Below are positions 1-4,147 of a DNA stretch of 5,233 nucleotides, piece after piece. Each line of letters opens with the position of its first letter. Within the stretch, counting starts at the first letter, position 1. The translations under genes were made by a program, and so were the position numbers. The stretch is from Candidatus Nomurabacteria bacterium RIFCSPHIGHO2_01_FULL_39_10 (GTDB lineage: Bacteria; Patescibacteriota; Minisyncoccia; Phycocordibacterales; UBA9973), in contig MFTJ01000053.1 in assembly GCA_001786805.1 (NCBI GenBank), positions 1-5,233 of the forward strand, written 5' to 3'. Under the pieces are notes generated by a model. It was not told where the DNA came from and ran no database searches. It saw nothing but the letters and a program-made list of their open reading frames with translations.

Positions 1-1
1 C

Positions 2-202
2 GTAGGTAATGCAGGTGGGTATAGTAATGATAAAAGGGAGAAAATGGGAGCAGAAATGATTCCAACTATTTGTTCAGAAATAAAAGAATCAGATGTGGGA
101 ACGGTTGTGTGGACGCCAACGGGGGATGGAGCGGCGAAAGAGGATACGCCAAGTGATACGGTGTCGGGTGGGAAGATTGGACGGAAGGCGAGTTGGGGGT
201 AA
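2..202 (+). CDS. C-terminal fragment of an unidentified protein
   Basis: An open frame runs from the left edge of the window to a TAA stop at 200-202 and gives the last 66 residues of a protein whose start lies outside. I do not recognise the family. The visible part begins VGNAGGYSNDKREKMGAEMI, continues with a short stretch containing one Cys (PTICSEIKES), and ends in a Gly/Ser/Thr/Asp-rich, probably disordered tail with a basic end (KIGRKASWG). No membrane segment or catalytic motif is visible. The reading frame is plausible because it is open throughout and its codons are purine-started and G-rich like the plus-strand genes downstream. It is probably independent of the next gene, which has its own promoter 60 bases downstream. 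Confidence 0.6.
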   Translation, partial: VGNAGGYSNDKREKMGAEMIPTICSEIKESDVGTVVWTPTGDGAAKEDTPSDTVSGGKIGRKASWG

Positions 203-210
203 GTTTATCT

Positions 211-263
211 ATTTGGTTTCATAGACCAAATAAATACTTGTTATTTTGGTTTTAGAGACCAAA
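211..263. promoter_or_regulatory. Tandem palindromic operator upstream of the ATPase gene
   Basis: Two palindromes of the form TTTGGT-N7-ACCAAA occupy 212-230 and 245-263. The first has one extra pair on each side (ATTTGGT/ACCAAAT, 211-231). The two 19-mers agree at 17 of 19 positions, including the central bases (GGTTT.A.AGACC), and their centres are 33 bp apart, about three helical turns. The second copy ends 2 bp before the TATA box, so it covers the usual TFB-recognition (BRE) position. Because both copies lie upstream of the TATA box they should act as DNA sites rather than RNA hairpins. A repressor or autoregulatory role is inferred from this position; the binding protein is unknown. 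Confidence 0.75.
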
Positions 264-265
264 TG

Positions 266-273
266 TTTATAAA
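266..273 (+). promoter_or_regulatory. TATA box of the ATPase gene
   Basis: TTTATAAA begins 30 bases before the ATG at 296. With the usual archaeal spacing, transcription would start at or next to the start codon, giving a leaderless mRNA. This agrees with the absence of a Shine-Dalgarno motif. Confidence 0.75.
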
Positions 274-295
274 CAAGTAGTGTTTTTAGGATATT

Positions 296-1528
296 ATGGA
301 TCGTTTATTACTTTCAGCGGTATTGCAGGAACAAGTTTCACCTAAACAAAGATATTTTGTTTCTCGATCAATACAATCAAAAATAGATGGACAAGAACGA
401 ACTTCTTTTGTGGTGATTATTTCAGGTGTTCGACGCTGTGGTAAATCAACGCTATTACACCAAATACGTATGAAGAAGCAAGGGTATTATGTTAATTTTG
501 ATGATGAGCGGTTGATTGATTTTACGGTGCGAGATTTTCATATTCTGGAAGAATTGTTAGCAGAGTTATTTGGAAAATTGGATTGTTTTTTCTTTGATGA
601 AATTCAAAATATTAAAGGGTGGGAGCGGTTTGTACGCAGATTACATGATTCGGGTAAGAAAGTGTATGTGACGGGTTCGAATGCGAGTATGTTAAGTAGG
701 GAACTTGGCACACATCTCACTGGTAGAACAGTTTCATTTGCGTTATTCCCTTTTTCTTTTCGGGAATTTCTTTCTTTTAAAAAGTATGATACTTCTTTTT
801 CGAATGCACAGGAGAGGGGGATGTTAAAGAAATATTTTAATGAATATCTCTTACAAGGTGGATTTCCAGAATATGTTGAGACAGAAAAAGTCGAATATCT
901 GCAATCGTTATATCAAAATATTTTATTTCGTGATATAATCATGCGGTATAAATTACCTGCGGAAAAACCATTAAAAGAAACAGTATATTATGCAATGAGC
1001 AATATAGGTAAACAGTTGAGTTTTAATACGATTCGAGGGATTACGGGGTTGACGAGTGCGACAACGATTAAAGAATATTTTGAATATCTTGAAAATAGTT
1101 ATTTGCTTTTTTTAGTCCCGCGATTTGATTATTCTCTCAAAAAACAGATATATTCCCCTAAAAAAATATATTGTGTGGATACGGCGTTGGCTCATTTAAT
1201 AGGTTTTCATGCAACGGCAGATACGGGAAGAATATTGGAAAATGTGGTTTTTTTAGCATTACGTGCTCATGAAAAAGAGATTTATTATCATCAAGATACT
1301 TATGAATGTGATTTTTTAGTACGTAAGAACGGGAAAATTAGCGCGGCGATTCAAGTTACAATGGATTTGAAGGCAACCCGAGAGCGAGAAGTTGCTGGCA
1401 TAGTTGAAGCGATGAAACAATATAATTTGAAAGAAGGAATCATTTTAACGTATGATGAAGAAGAGGACATTTCACTTGGTTTGTTGAAGATTAAAGTTAT
1501 GCCGGTATGGAAATGGTTGTTGAATTGA
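296..1528 (+). CDS. AAA_14/DUF4143 family ATPase (ATP-binding protein)
   Basis: This 410-residue protein is a complete member of the AAA_14 + DUF4143 ATPase family, which is common in archaea and many bacteria and has no settled function. The Walker A motif is GVRRCGKST (44-52). YYVNFDDERL (64-73) follows, then Walker B FFFDEIQN (98-105), a sensor-1 region TGSNASML (126-133) and LTGR (141-144), whose Arg may be an arginine finger. The lid has FPFSFREFL (151-159) and GGFPEYV (188-194). DUF4143 follows with ILFRDIIMRY (209-218), a predicted winged helix (about 240-275) and KIYCVDTAL (290-298). The C-terminal part resembles a PD-(D/E)XK nuclease fold, with E315, ECDF (337-340) and IQVT (352-355). 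The usual catalytic Lys is replaced, so cleavage activity is doubtful. The start is supported by the TATA spacing. The gene is monocistronic and is preceded by two palindromes that may be its operator. Family assignment is very secure; the role is unknown. Confidence 0.93.
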   Translation: MDRLLLSAVLQEQVSPKQRYFVSRSIQSKIDGQERTSFVVIISGVRRCGKSTLLHQIRMKKQGYYVNFDDERLIDFTVRDFHILEELLAELFGKLDCFFFDEIQNIKGWERFVRRLHDSGKKVYVTGSNASMLSRELGTHLTGRTVSFALFPFSFREFLSFKKYDTSFSNAQERGMLKKYFNEYLLQGGFPEYVETEKVEYLQSLYQNILFRDIIMRYKLPAEKPLKETVYYAMSNIGKQLSFNTIRGITGLTSATTIKEYFEYLENSYLLFLVPRFDYSLKKQIYSPKKIYCVDTALAHLIGFHATADTGRILENVVFLALRAHEKEIYYHQDTYECDFLVRKNGKISAAIQVTMDLKATREREVAGIVEAMKQYNLKEGIILTYDEEEDISLGLLKIKVMPVWKWLLN

Positions 1529-1538
1529 TTTTTATTTT
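1529..1538 (+). terminator. Probable T-tract terminator of the ATPase gene
   Basis: The stop codon of the ATPase is followed at once by TTTTTATTTT on the plus strand, with more T-rich sequence to 1544. Archaeal RNA polymerase can terminate at such T-tracts without a hairpin. Only 3 bases separate the two convergent stop codons, so the tract overlaps the end of the opposing lipoprotein gene. Confidence 0.5.
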
Positions 1539-1900
1539 CTATTTGCTAATCTTAAATATGTATTTAATTCAGAACTAAGGGTTGTGCAACTGTCATAGTT
1601 TGTGGTATTGGTTGTTTTTGTGTCTAGGATGGTTTCAAAGATTAATCTGTTGCCGTGGCAGTAGGTTGTTCTGATCTCATCCCAGCGATAGTGGAAATAA
1701 TATGGTTCTTTTGGGAGGGTGCAGTGGATTTCTTTGTCATTTACGGTATATGTTTGACAGGTAGTGCTGAAATGTTGATCGATGTGAGTTAGGGCAATTG
1801 CTTGTTGTTCTTGTTGTGTTGGAGGTGGGAGGGGTTGTGTTGTGAAAGGGGTGCAGCTAAGGATGAGGGAACTTAGGGAATAGAGTAGTTTTTGTTTCAT
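1532..1900 (-). CDS. Small lipoprotein, WDEI paralogue 1
   Basis: This 122-residue secreted protein begins with a signal peptide and lipobox (MKQKLLYSLSSLILSC), giving a predicted lipidated Cys16. A Pro/Gln-rich linker (PLPPPTQQEQQ) follows. The folded part has a short helix IALTHIDQHF (35-44), YTVND..IHC (51-60), a strand ending in WDEI (73-76) with Cys81 five residues later, and a C-terminal helix around Cys105. The same order, and three Cys at matching places, appears in the lipoprotein at 2559-2948, so the two are paralogues. The start is supported by a TATA-like box 31 bases upstream. The product is predicted to be anchored on the outer face of the cell membrane. No function is known. 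The W-D-E-I strand followed by a second strand and a terminal helix is reminiscent of the last part of PH-like domains, but this is only an inference. Confidence 0.75.
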   Translation of the reverse strand: MKQKLLYSLSSLILSCTPFTTQPLPPPTQQEQQAIALTHIDQHFSTTCQTYTVNDKEIHCTLPKEPYYFHYRWDEIRTTYCHGNRLIFETILDTKTTNTTNYDSCTTLSSELNTYLRLANRK

Positions 1901-1922
1901 TTATGTATATTTTTAAGAGGGG

Positions 1923-1931
1923 ATTTTTAAA
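1923..1931 (-). promoter_or_regulatory. TATA box of lipoprotein 1
   Basis: Read on the minus strand this is TTTAAAAAT, starting 31 bases upstream of the ATG at 1898-1900. The spacing matches the other promoters in the window and predicts a leaderless or nearly leaderless transcript. It stands back to back with the vapBC promoter. Confidence 0.55.
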
Positions 1932-1978
1932 GGTTGTGGGGGATTGTTGGGAAAATTATGCTTTTTAACCGAAAAGTA

Positions 1979-1986
1979 TTTATATA
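1979..1986 (+). promoter_or_regulatory. TATA box of vapBC
   Basis: TTTATATA starts 29 bases upstream of the ATG at 2008. This spacing, equal to that of the other genes here, favours 2008 over the two upstream in-frame ATGs at 1990 and 1999, which would fall before the expected transcription start. Its last 3 bases belong to the first copy of the repeat array that follows. Confidence 0.7.
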
Positions 1987-2010
1987 TGTATGATATGTAT
2001 GATATGTATG
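1984..2010 (+). repeat. Three perfect tandem copies of ATATGTATG
   Basis: A 9-bp unit, ATATGTATG, is repeated three times without mismatch at 1984-1992, 1993-2001 and 2002-2010. It begins inside the TATA box and ends with the vapB start codon. Each copy ends with an ATG in the same frame. The array could be the VapB operator, since several ribbon-helix-helix repressors bind tandem direct repeats of 7-9 bp. It could also be a slippage-prone spacer. Confidence 0.85.
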
Positions 2011-2277
2011 GCGCATATTACGTTAAGTGTACCAGATGAAATCTATGCAGAGATGAAGAATCATCCGGAAATTAAATGGAGCGAAGTGGCACGGCAGAAT
2101 ATCATTAATAAAGTGCTGTCGTTGAAAAAAGTGATGTCTTCAAAAGAATTGTTCTCTTTATTAGATGAAAAAACACAACGAAGTCTTAAAAATACTTCTG
2201 ATGATGAATGGAAAGAGTTTTCTTTAAAGATGGAGAAAAAGGGATGGATGCGAAAGAAATACTTGACACAAGTGTAG
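2008..2277 (+). CDS. vapB: VapB-type antitoxin
   Basis: This 89-residue protein is the antitoxin of a type II toxin-antitoxin pair. The N-terminus, MAHITLSVPDEIYAEMKNHP followed by EIKWSEVARQ, is the typical ribbon-helix-helix DNA-binding segment of archaeal VapB proteins: a short strand (ITLSV), helix 1 (PDEIYAEMKNH) and helix 2 (KWSEVARQNIINKV). The remaining charged C-terminal part (about 36-89, ending DDEWKEFSLKMEKKGWMRKK) is the likely toxin-binding and neutralising arm. An upstream ATG at 1990 would add only the repeat-encoded MICMIC. The start at 2008 is chosen because it lies 29 bases from the TATA box and because the family normally begins just before the strand. The gene overlaps vapC by 34 bases, which suggests coupled translation. 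As in other VapBC systems, the product probably represses its own promoter. Confidence 0.85.
   Translation: MAHITLSVPDEIYAEMKNHPEIKWSEVARQNIINKVLSLKKVMSSKELFSLLDEKTQRSLKNTSDDEWKEFSLKMEKKGWMRKKYLTQV
2232..2236 (+). promoter_or_regulatory. Ribosome binding site of vapC
   Basis: GGAGA, complementary to the archaeal 16S 3' end, has 8 bases between its GGAG core and the ATG at 2244. It lies inside the vapB reading frame. It is the only clear Shine-Dalgarno site in the window, as expected for the second gene of a transcript, and it supports 2244 as the vapC start. Confidence 0.65.
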
Positions 2278-2555
2278 CAATGGAGCGAAAGGAAGGAATT
2301 ATTACTGTTTTTTCAGCTGTAGAGTATCCTCCAACAGTTAAGCAAAAATTTTCAATTATATTTCCTGAAGCATCAGATTATGTTACGGCGATTAGTATTG
2401 CAGATGCGTTACGTGCAAAAGGGACGCCAATTGGTGCGGTTGATATTTTAATTGCGAGTGTGTGCCATAATCGTATGGCGAGATTAGTTACGAAAGATAA
2501 AGATTTTGAGTATGTGCAGAAAGTGATGCCGAATTTTTTAGTGAAGTTTATGTAA
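2244..2555 (+). CDS. vapC: VapC-type PIN-domain toxin (ribonuclease)
   Basis: This 103-residue protein is a compact PIN-domain protein, the toxin partner of the preceding antitoxin. VapC proteins are Mg-dependent endoribonucleases. The four acidic positions expected for the active site are present: D8 in LDTSV, E27 in SAVEYP, D67 in GAVDILIAS and D85 in LVTKDKDF (D87 nearby). The section between LDTS and VEYP is short, as in the archaeal VapC subgroup with a VEYP motif, but seems a few residues shorter still. The start at 2244 is chosen over an in-frame ATG at 2208 because of the GGAG site and because PIN domains begin only a few residues before LDTS. A later ATG at 2280 would remove the first catalytic Asp. 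The motifs are intact, so the toxin is probably functional. The stop is 3 bases from the stop of a convergent lipoprotein gene. Confidence 0.88.
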   Translation: MDAKEILDTSVAMERKEGIITVFSAVEYPPTVKQKFSIIFPEASDYVTAISIADALRAKGTPIGAVDILIASVCHNRMARLVTKDKDFEYVQKVMPNFLVKFM

Positions 2556-2558
2556 GGG

Positions 2559-2948
2559 TTATTTTTTTCCTAAATAGATGTTGAAGGCTTCGGCTAACGC
2601 TTTACATTCGTCTTCACCAAAGCGAGCGGCGGTGATTTGAGTGTCAAATATATAACTTTCATATTTTCCCGTAATATATACTGAATGAAAATCACAACGA
2701 ACGTTTCTTATTTCATCCCAAGTAAATGAGGCGACTTTACCATATTGGTTGCAGTAGAATCCTTCATCATTTACTTTGTAATTATCAGCGTAAGTGAGGT
2801 AAAATTCAAAAATTTTTTCGATGTTATATAATGCAATCTCTTTTTTATGTTCGGGATAGAGGGCATAGTCTCTTTTGATTTCAGGACTAGGACAGGCCGT
2901 ATTAAGAAGAAGACTTAATGCCAGGATACTTTTGTGGAGGGGTTTCAT
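2559..2948 (-). CDS. Small lipoprotein, WDEI paralogue 2
   Basis: This 129-residue protein has a signal peptide (MKPLHKSILALSLLLNTAC) with predicted lipidated Cys19. Asn at the -3 position is unusual for a lipobox, so lipidation is less certain than in its relatives. After the anchor comes KRDY..YP..KKEIALYNIEKI (25-46), shared with the neighbour at 2968-3432 (14 of 22 residues). Next are YKVND..FYC (57-66), WDEI (77-80) with Cys85, and a terminal helix after DEC (113-115). These match paralogue 1 in order and Cys placement. It lies 19 bases downstream of the neighbour's stop on the same strand, so the two probably form an operon. No strong ribosome site is seen in the gap, only an A/G-rich AAAGAAAC. 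Predicted to face the outside of the membrane; function unknown. Confidence 0.78.
   Translation of the reverse strand: MKPLHKSILALSLLLNTACPSPEIKRDYALYPEHKKEIALYNIEKIFEFYLTYADNYKVNDEGFYCNQYGKVASFTWDEIRNVRCDFHSVYITGKYESYIFDTQITAARFGEDECKALAEAFNIYLGKK
2562..2568 (+). terminator. T7 tract terminating vapBC
   Basis: Seven T residues on the plus strand lie 6 bases after the vapC stop, suitable for archaeal T-tract termination. The tract overlaps the last codons (Lys-Lys-stop) of the opposing lipoprotein gene. No stable hairpin precedes it. Confidence 0.5.
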
Positions 2949-2967
2949 AGTTTCTTTTAGATGTTAA

Positions 2968-3432
2968 TTATTTTTTTGATTTGCGAAGGATTTCGATTGC
3001 TTCAGCAAATTCATAGGTTTGTTGATAGTTGCGAAAACGGTAGATTTCAGGGCATTTATGTTCATCTATGCATATCTTAAGAAAAAAATAAGAAGGAATC
3101 ATTTTTTTAATCTCATCCCATTTAATTTCAAATGTATATTCTTTTGTTCTTTTACAGTATTTCTCTACTTCGGAAGGGGCATCAAATGCTAATTCAACAC
3201 AATCAGTTTCAACATAGGTCATTTGGTCTGGAGTAAATGTCATGGAATTACAGCGCGGGAGGCCGCCATCACCTGAACAGATATTTTTAGCGATTTCTTG
3301 TAAATTATATAATGCGATTTCGTTTTTATAATCAGGATATTGATTGTAATCACGTTTCGCGTAAGTAGGTGGCGGAGCGCAGGAAACAAGTGTTGTTAAT
3401 AGTACGCTTGGAAGAACGTTTTTTATGTTCAT
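2968..3432 (-). CDS. Small lipoprotein, WDEI paralogue 3 (Cys-rich insert)
   Basis: This 154-residue protein has the best lipobox of the group, LVSC, with lipidated Cys18 after an 17-residue signal. It shares KRDY..YP..K.EIALYN (26-43) with paralogue 2 and has WDEI at 105-108, followed by a strand (YFFLKIC) and a final helix (YEFAEAIEILRKSKK). Between the N-terminal helix and WDEI there is an extra stretch (about 50-100) with Cys at 52, 61, 78 and 93; two more follow at 121 and 127. Disulfides are plausible for an exported protein. It is the first gene of a probable two-gene operon with 2559-2948, read from a promoter that mirrors that of the divergent lipoprotein at 3528. The start is fixed by a TATA box 29 bases upstream. 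Function unknown; the strand-helix ending resembles PH-like domains only weakly. Confidence 0.8.
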   Translation of the reverse strand: MNIKNVLPSVLLTTLVSCAPPPTYAKRDYNQYPDYKNEIALYNLQEIAKNICSGDGGLPRCNSMTFTPDQMTYVETDCVELAFDAPSEVEKYCKRTKEYTFEIKWDEIKKMIPSYFFLKICIDEHKCPEIYRFRNYQQTYEFAEAIEILRKSKK

Positions 3433-3453
3433 ACGTTTGGAGAACGAGGGAGA

Positions 3454-3461
3454 TATATAAA
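3454..3461 (-). promoter_or_regulatory. TATA box of the minus-strand lipoprotein operon
   Basis: On the minus strand this reads TTTATATA, beginning 29 bases upstream of the ATG at 3430-3432. No Shine-Dalgarno site precedes the start, so a leaderless transcript is likely. Confidence 0.7.
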
Positions 3462-3495
3462 TATTATGGATTTTTTACTTTAAAGTTACATAATA

Positions 3496-3503
3496 TTTAT
3501 ATA
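3496..3503 (+). promoter_or_regulatory. TATA box of the 3528 lipoprotein gene
   Basis: TTTATATA starts 32 bases before the ATG at 3528 and is the mirror image of the TATA box of the opposite operon. Spacing and the lack of a ribosome site again point to a leaderless or nearly leaderless mRNA. Confidence 0.65.
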
Positions 3504-3527
3504 CTATTTATTGCTTTACGCTGAGAT

Positions 3528-4091
3528 ATGATTGGGAAAAAAATATATTCTAGTGTAGTTGCTTTATCTGTTGGGATGAGTGGGTGTTATGGGTCTCACA
3601 AAGATTTTGTACGTGATCAAGATTCTGTTTTGTCGGTTCGAGTATTGGATGATGAGTTTGAGAAAGGGTTTCAAAATTTTTATAATAGTAGCCCATTAGA
3701 ACAAAAGATATTGGGTTCTGTTGTCGTGGGTAATGCTCCTTGTCCTCCGTATTTACCCAATTGTGGAAAGAAAAAAGAAGAGGAGAAGACGAATGAAAAA
3801 GAAGAAGTGTTGCGGGGTCGTTCGCCGTATGAAAATGGTTCTTCGGGAAGAAGTGGTCCATCTACTCCAGCTCCTTCAGCTACGGTTGCTAAAAGCACAT
3901 GGCCGTATTGGGTGGCGATTGGAGGAGGAGCGTTGGCAATAGCTTTTGGCTATGATATGACCAAAGCTACAGCATGTTTTGATTGTAAAAGTAGTGCAGA
4001 TGTGAAGAAACCATTAGAACCAATTGGATATGTGTTTATGGTAGGAGGAGGGTTGCTTGTTGTTGGTGGAATTATAGGTTTAGCTAAATAG
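3528..4091 (+). CDS. Putative lipoprotein with C-terminal membrane hairpin
   Basis: This 187-residue protein starts with a signal peptide ending MSGC (Cys20). The lipobox is acceptable, although Met at -3 is not ideal. A polar region follows with CPPYLPNC (72-79), which could form a disulfide loop, then a highly charged Lys/Glu stretch (81-93) and a Ser/Gly/Pro-rich linker (about 96-123). The end has two glycine-rich hydrophobic segments, about 126-142 (WVAIGGGALAIAFG) and 166-186 (IGYVFMVGGGLLVVGGIIGL). They are separated by a loop with CFDC (150-153). The layout is a lipid anchor, a flexible tether and a small membrane hairpin. I do not recognise the family. The gene shares its divergent promoter region with the WDEI lipoprotein operon and is probably co-regulated with it. 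Other-frame readings in this region are composition artefacts of the Lys/Glu stretch. Confidence 0.75.
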   Translation: MIGKKIYSSVVALSVGMSGCYGSHKDFVRDQDSVLSVRVLDDEFEKGFQNFYNSSPLEQKILGSVVVGNAPCPPYLPNCGKKKEEEKTNEKEEVLRGRSPYENGSSGRSGPSTPAPSATVAKSTWPYWVAIGGGALAIAFGYDMTKATACFDCKSSADVKKPLEPIGYVFMVGGGLLVVGGIIGLAK

Positions 4092-4104
4092 ATTTTTCCC
4101 CTCC

Positions 4105-4121
4105 AAAACCATAGGTTTTTT
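4105..4121 (+). terminator. Small hairpin plus T-run after the lipoprotein gene
   Basis: AAAACC (4105-4110) and GGTTTT (4114-4119) can pair around a 3-base ATA loop, and the T-run continues to 4121. A further T5 stretch at 4093-4097 follows the stop codon directly. Together these could end the 3528 transcript. The T-run also runs into the TATA box of the next gene, so the palindrome might instead be an operator. The hairpin is weak. Confidence 0.4.
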
Positions 4122-4125
4122 ATAG
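4118..4125 (+). promoter_or_regulatory. TATA box of the membrane protein gene
   Basis: TTTTATAG begins 30 bases before the ATG at 4148, in line with the other promoters of the window. There is no ribosome site before the ATG, so leaderless translation is likely. Confidence 0.55.
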
Positions 4126-4147
4126 TATTCTTATTTTTGTTCTATAT

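Larger units (their letters stand above)
3454..3503. repeat. 15-bp perfect inverted repeat carrying divergent promoters
   Basis: The left arm TATATAAATATTATG (3454-3468) is the exact reverse complement of the right arm CATAATATTTATATA (3489-3503), with a 20-bp spacer. Each arm contains a complete TATA box and the 7 bp upstream of it, so the two divergent genes have identical core promoters. The spacer holds a second palindrome, ACTTTAAAGT (3477-3486), offset 3 bp from the centre of the large repeat. This suggests common control of both transcripts, possibly through a dimer bound at the centre. Confidence 0.85.

Noticed and set aside
1821..1851. G-rich run (GG, GG, GGG, GGGG, GGGG) on the plus strand as a possible G-quadruplex
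   Set aside because: It is explained by Pro codons of the lipoprotein linker on the minus strand, and only a two-tier structure is possible in the compact part.
2007..2017. TATG-GCG-CATA palindrome at the vapB start
   Set aside because: The arms are only 4 bp and it includes the start codon and second codon; the tandem repeat is the stronger operator candidate.
2208..2243. Longer vapC start at 2208
   Set aside because: It would extend the overlap with vapB to 70 bases and add 12 residues that PIN domains lack; the GGAG site fits the ATG at 2244.
2949..2980. Separate promoter for lipoprotein 2 in the A-rich stretch on the minus strand
   Set aside because: The best string is a run of A residues without a clear TATA core, and it overlaps the end of lipoprotein 3; an operon is simpler.
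3550..3861. Minus-strand open frame of 103 codons
   Set aside because: It lies wholly inside the better supported 3528-4091 gene, has no promoter, and its composition follows from the antisense of the Lys/Glu and Ser/Pro region.
3680..3898. Second minus-strand open frame of 72 codons
   Set aside because: It is antisense to the same gene, low-complexity (Ser/Phe run opposite Lys/Glu codons), and has no promoter or ribosome site.
3721..3942. Plus-strand frame rich in Arg/Lys and Leu
   Set aside because: It is a +1-type shadow of the 3528 lipoprotein, with a biased composition produced by the AAG/GAA stretch.
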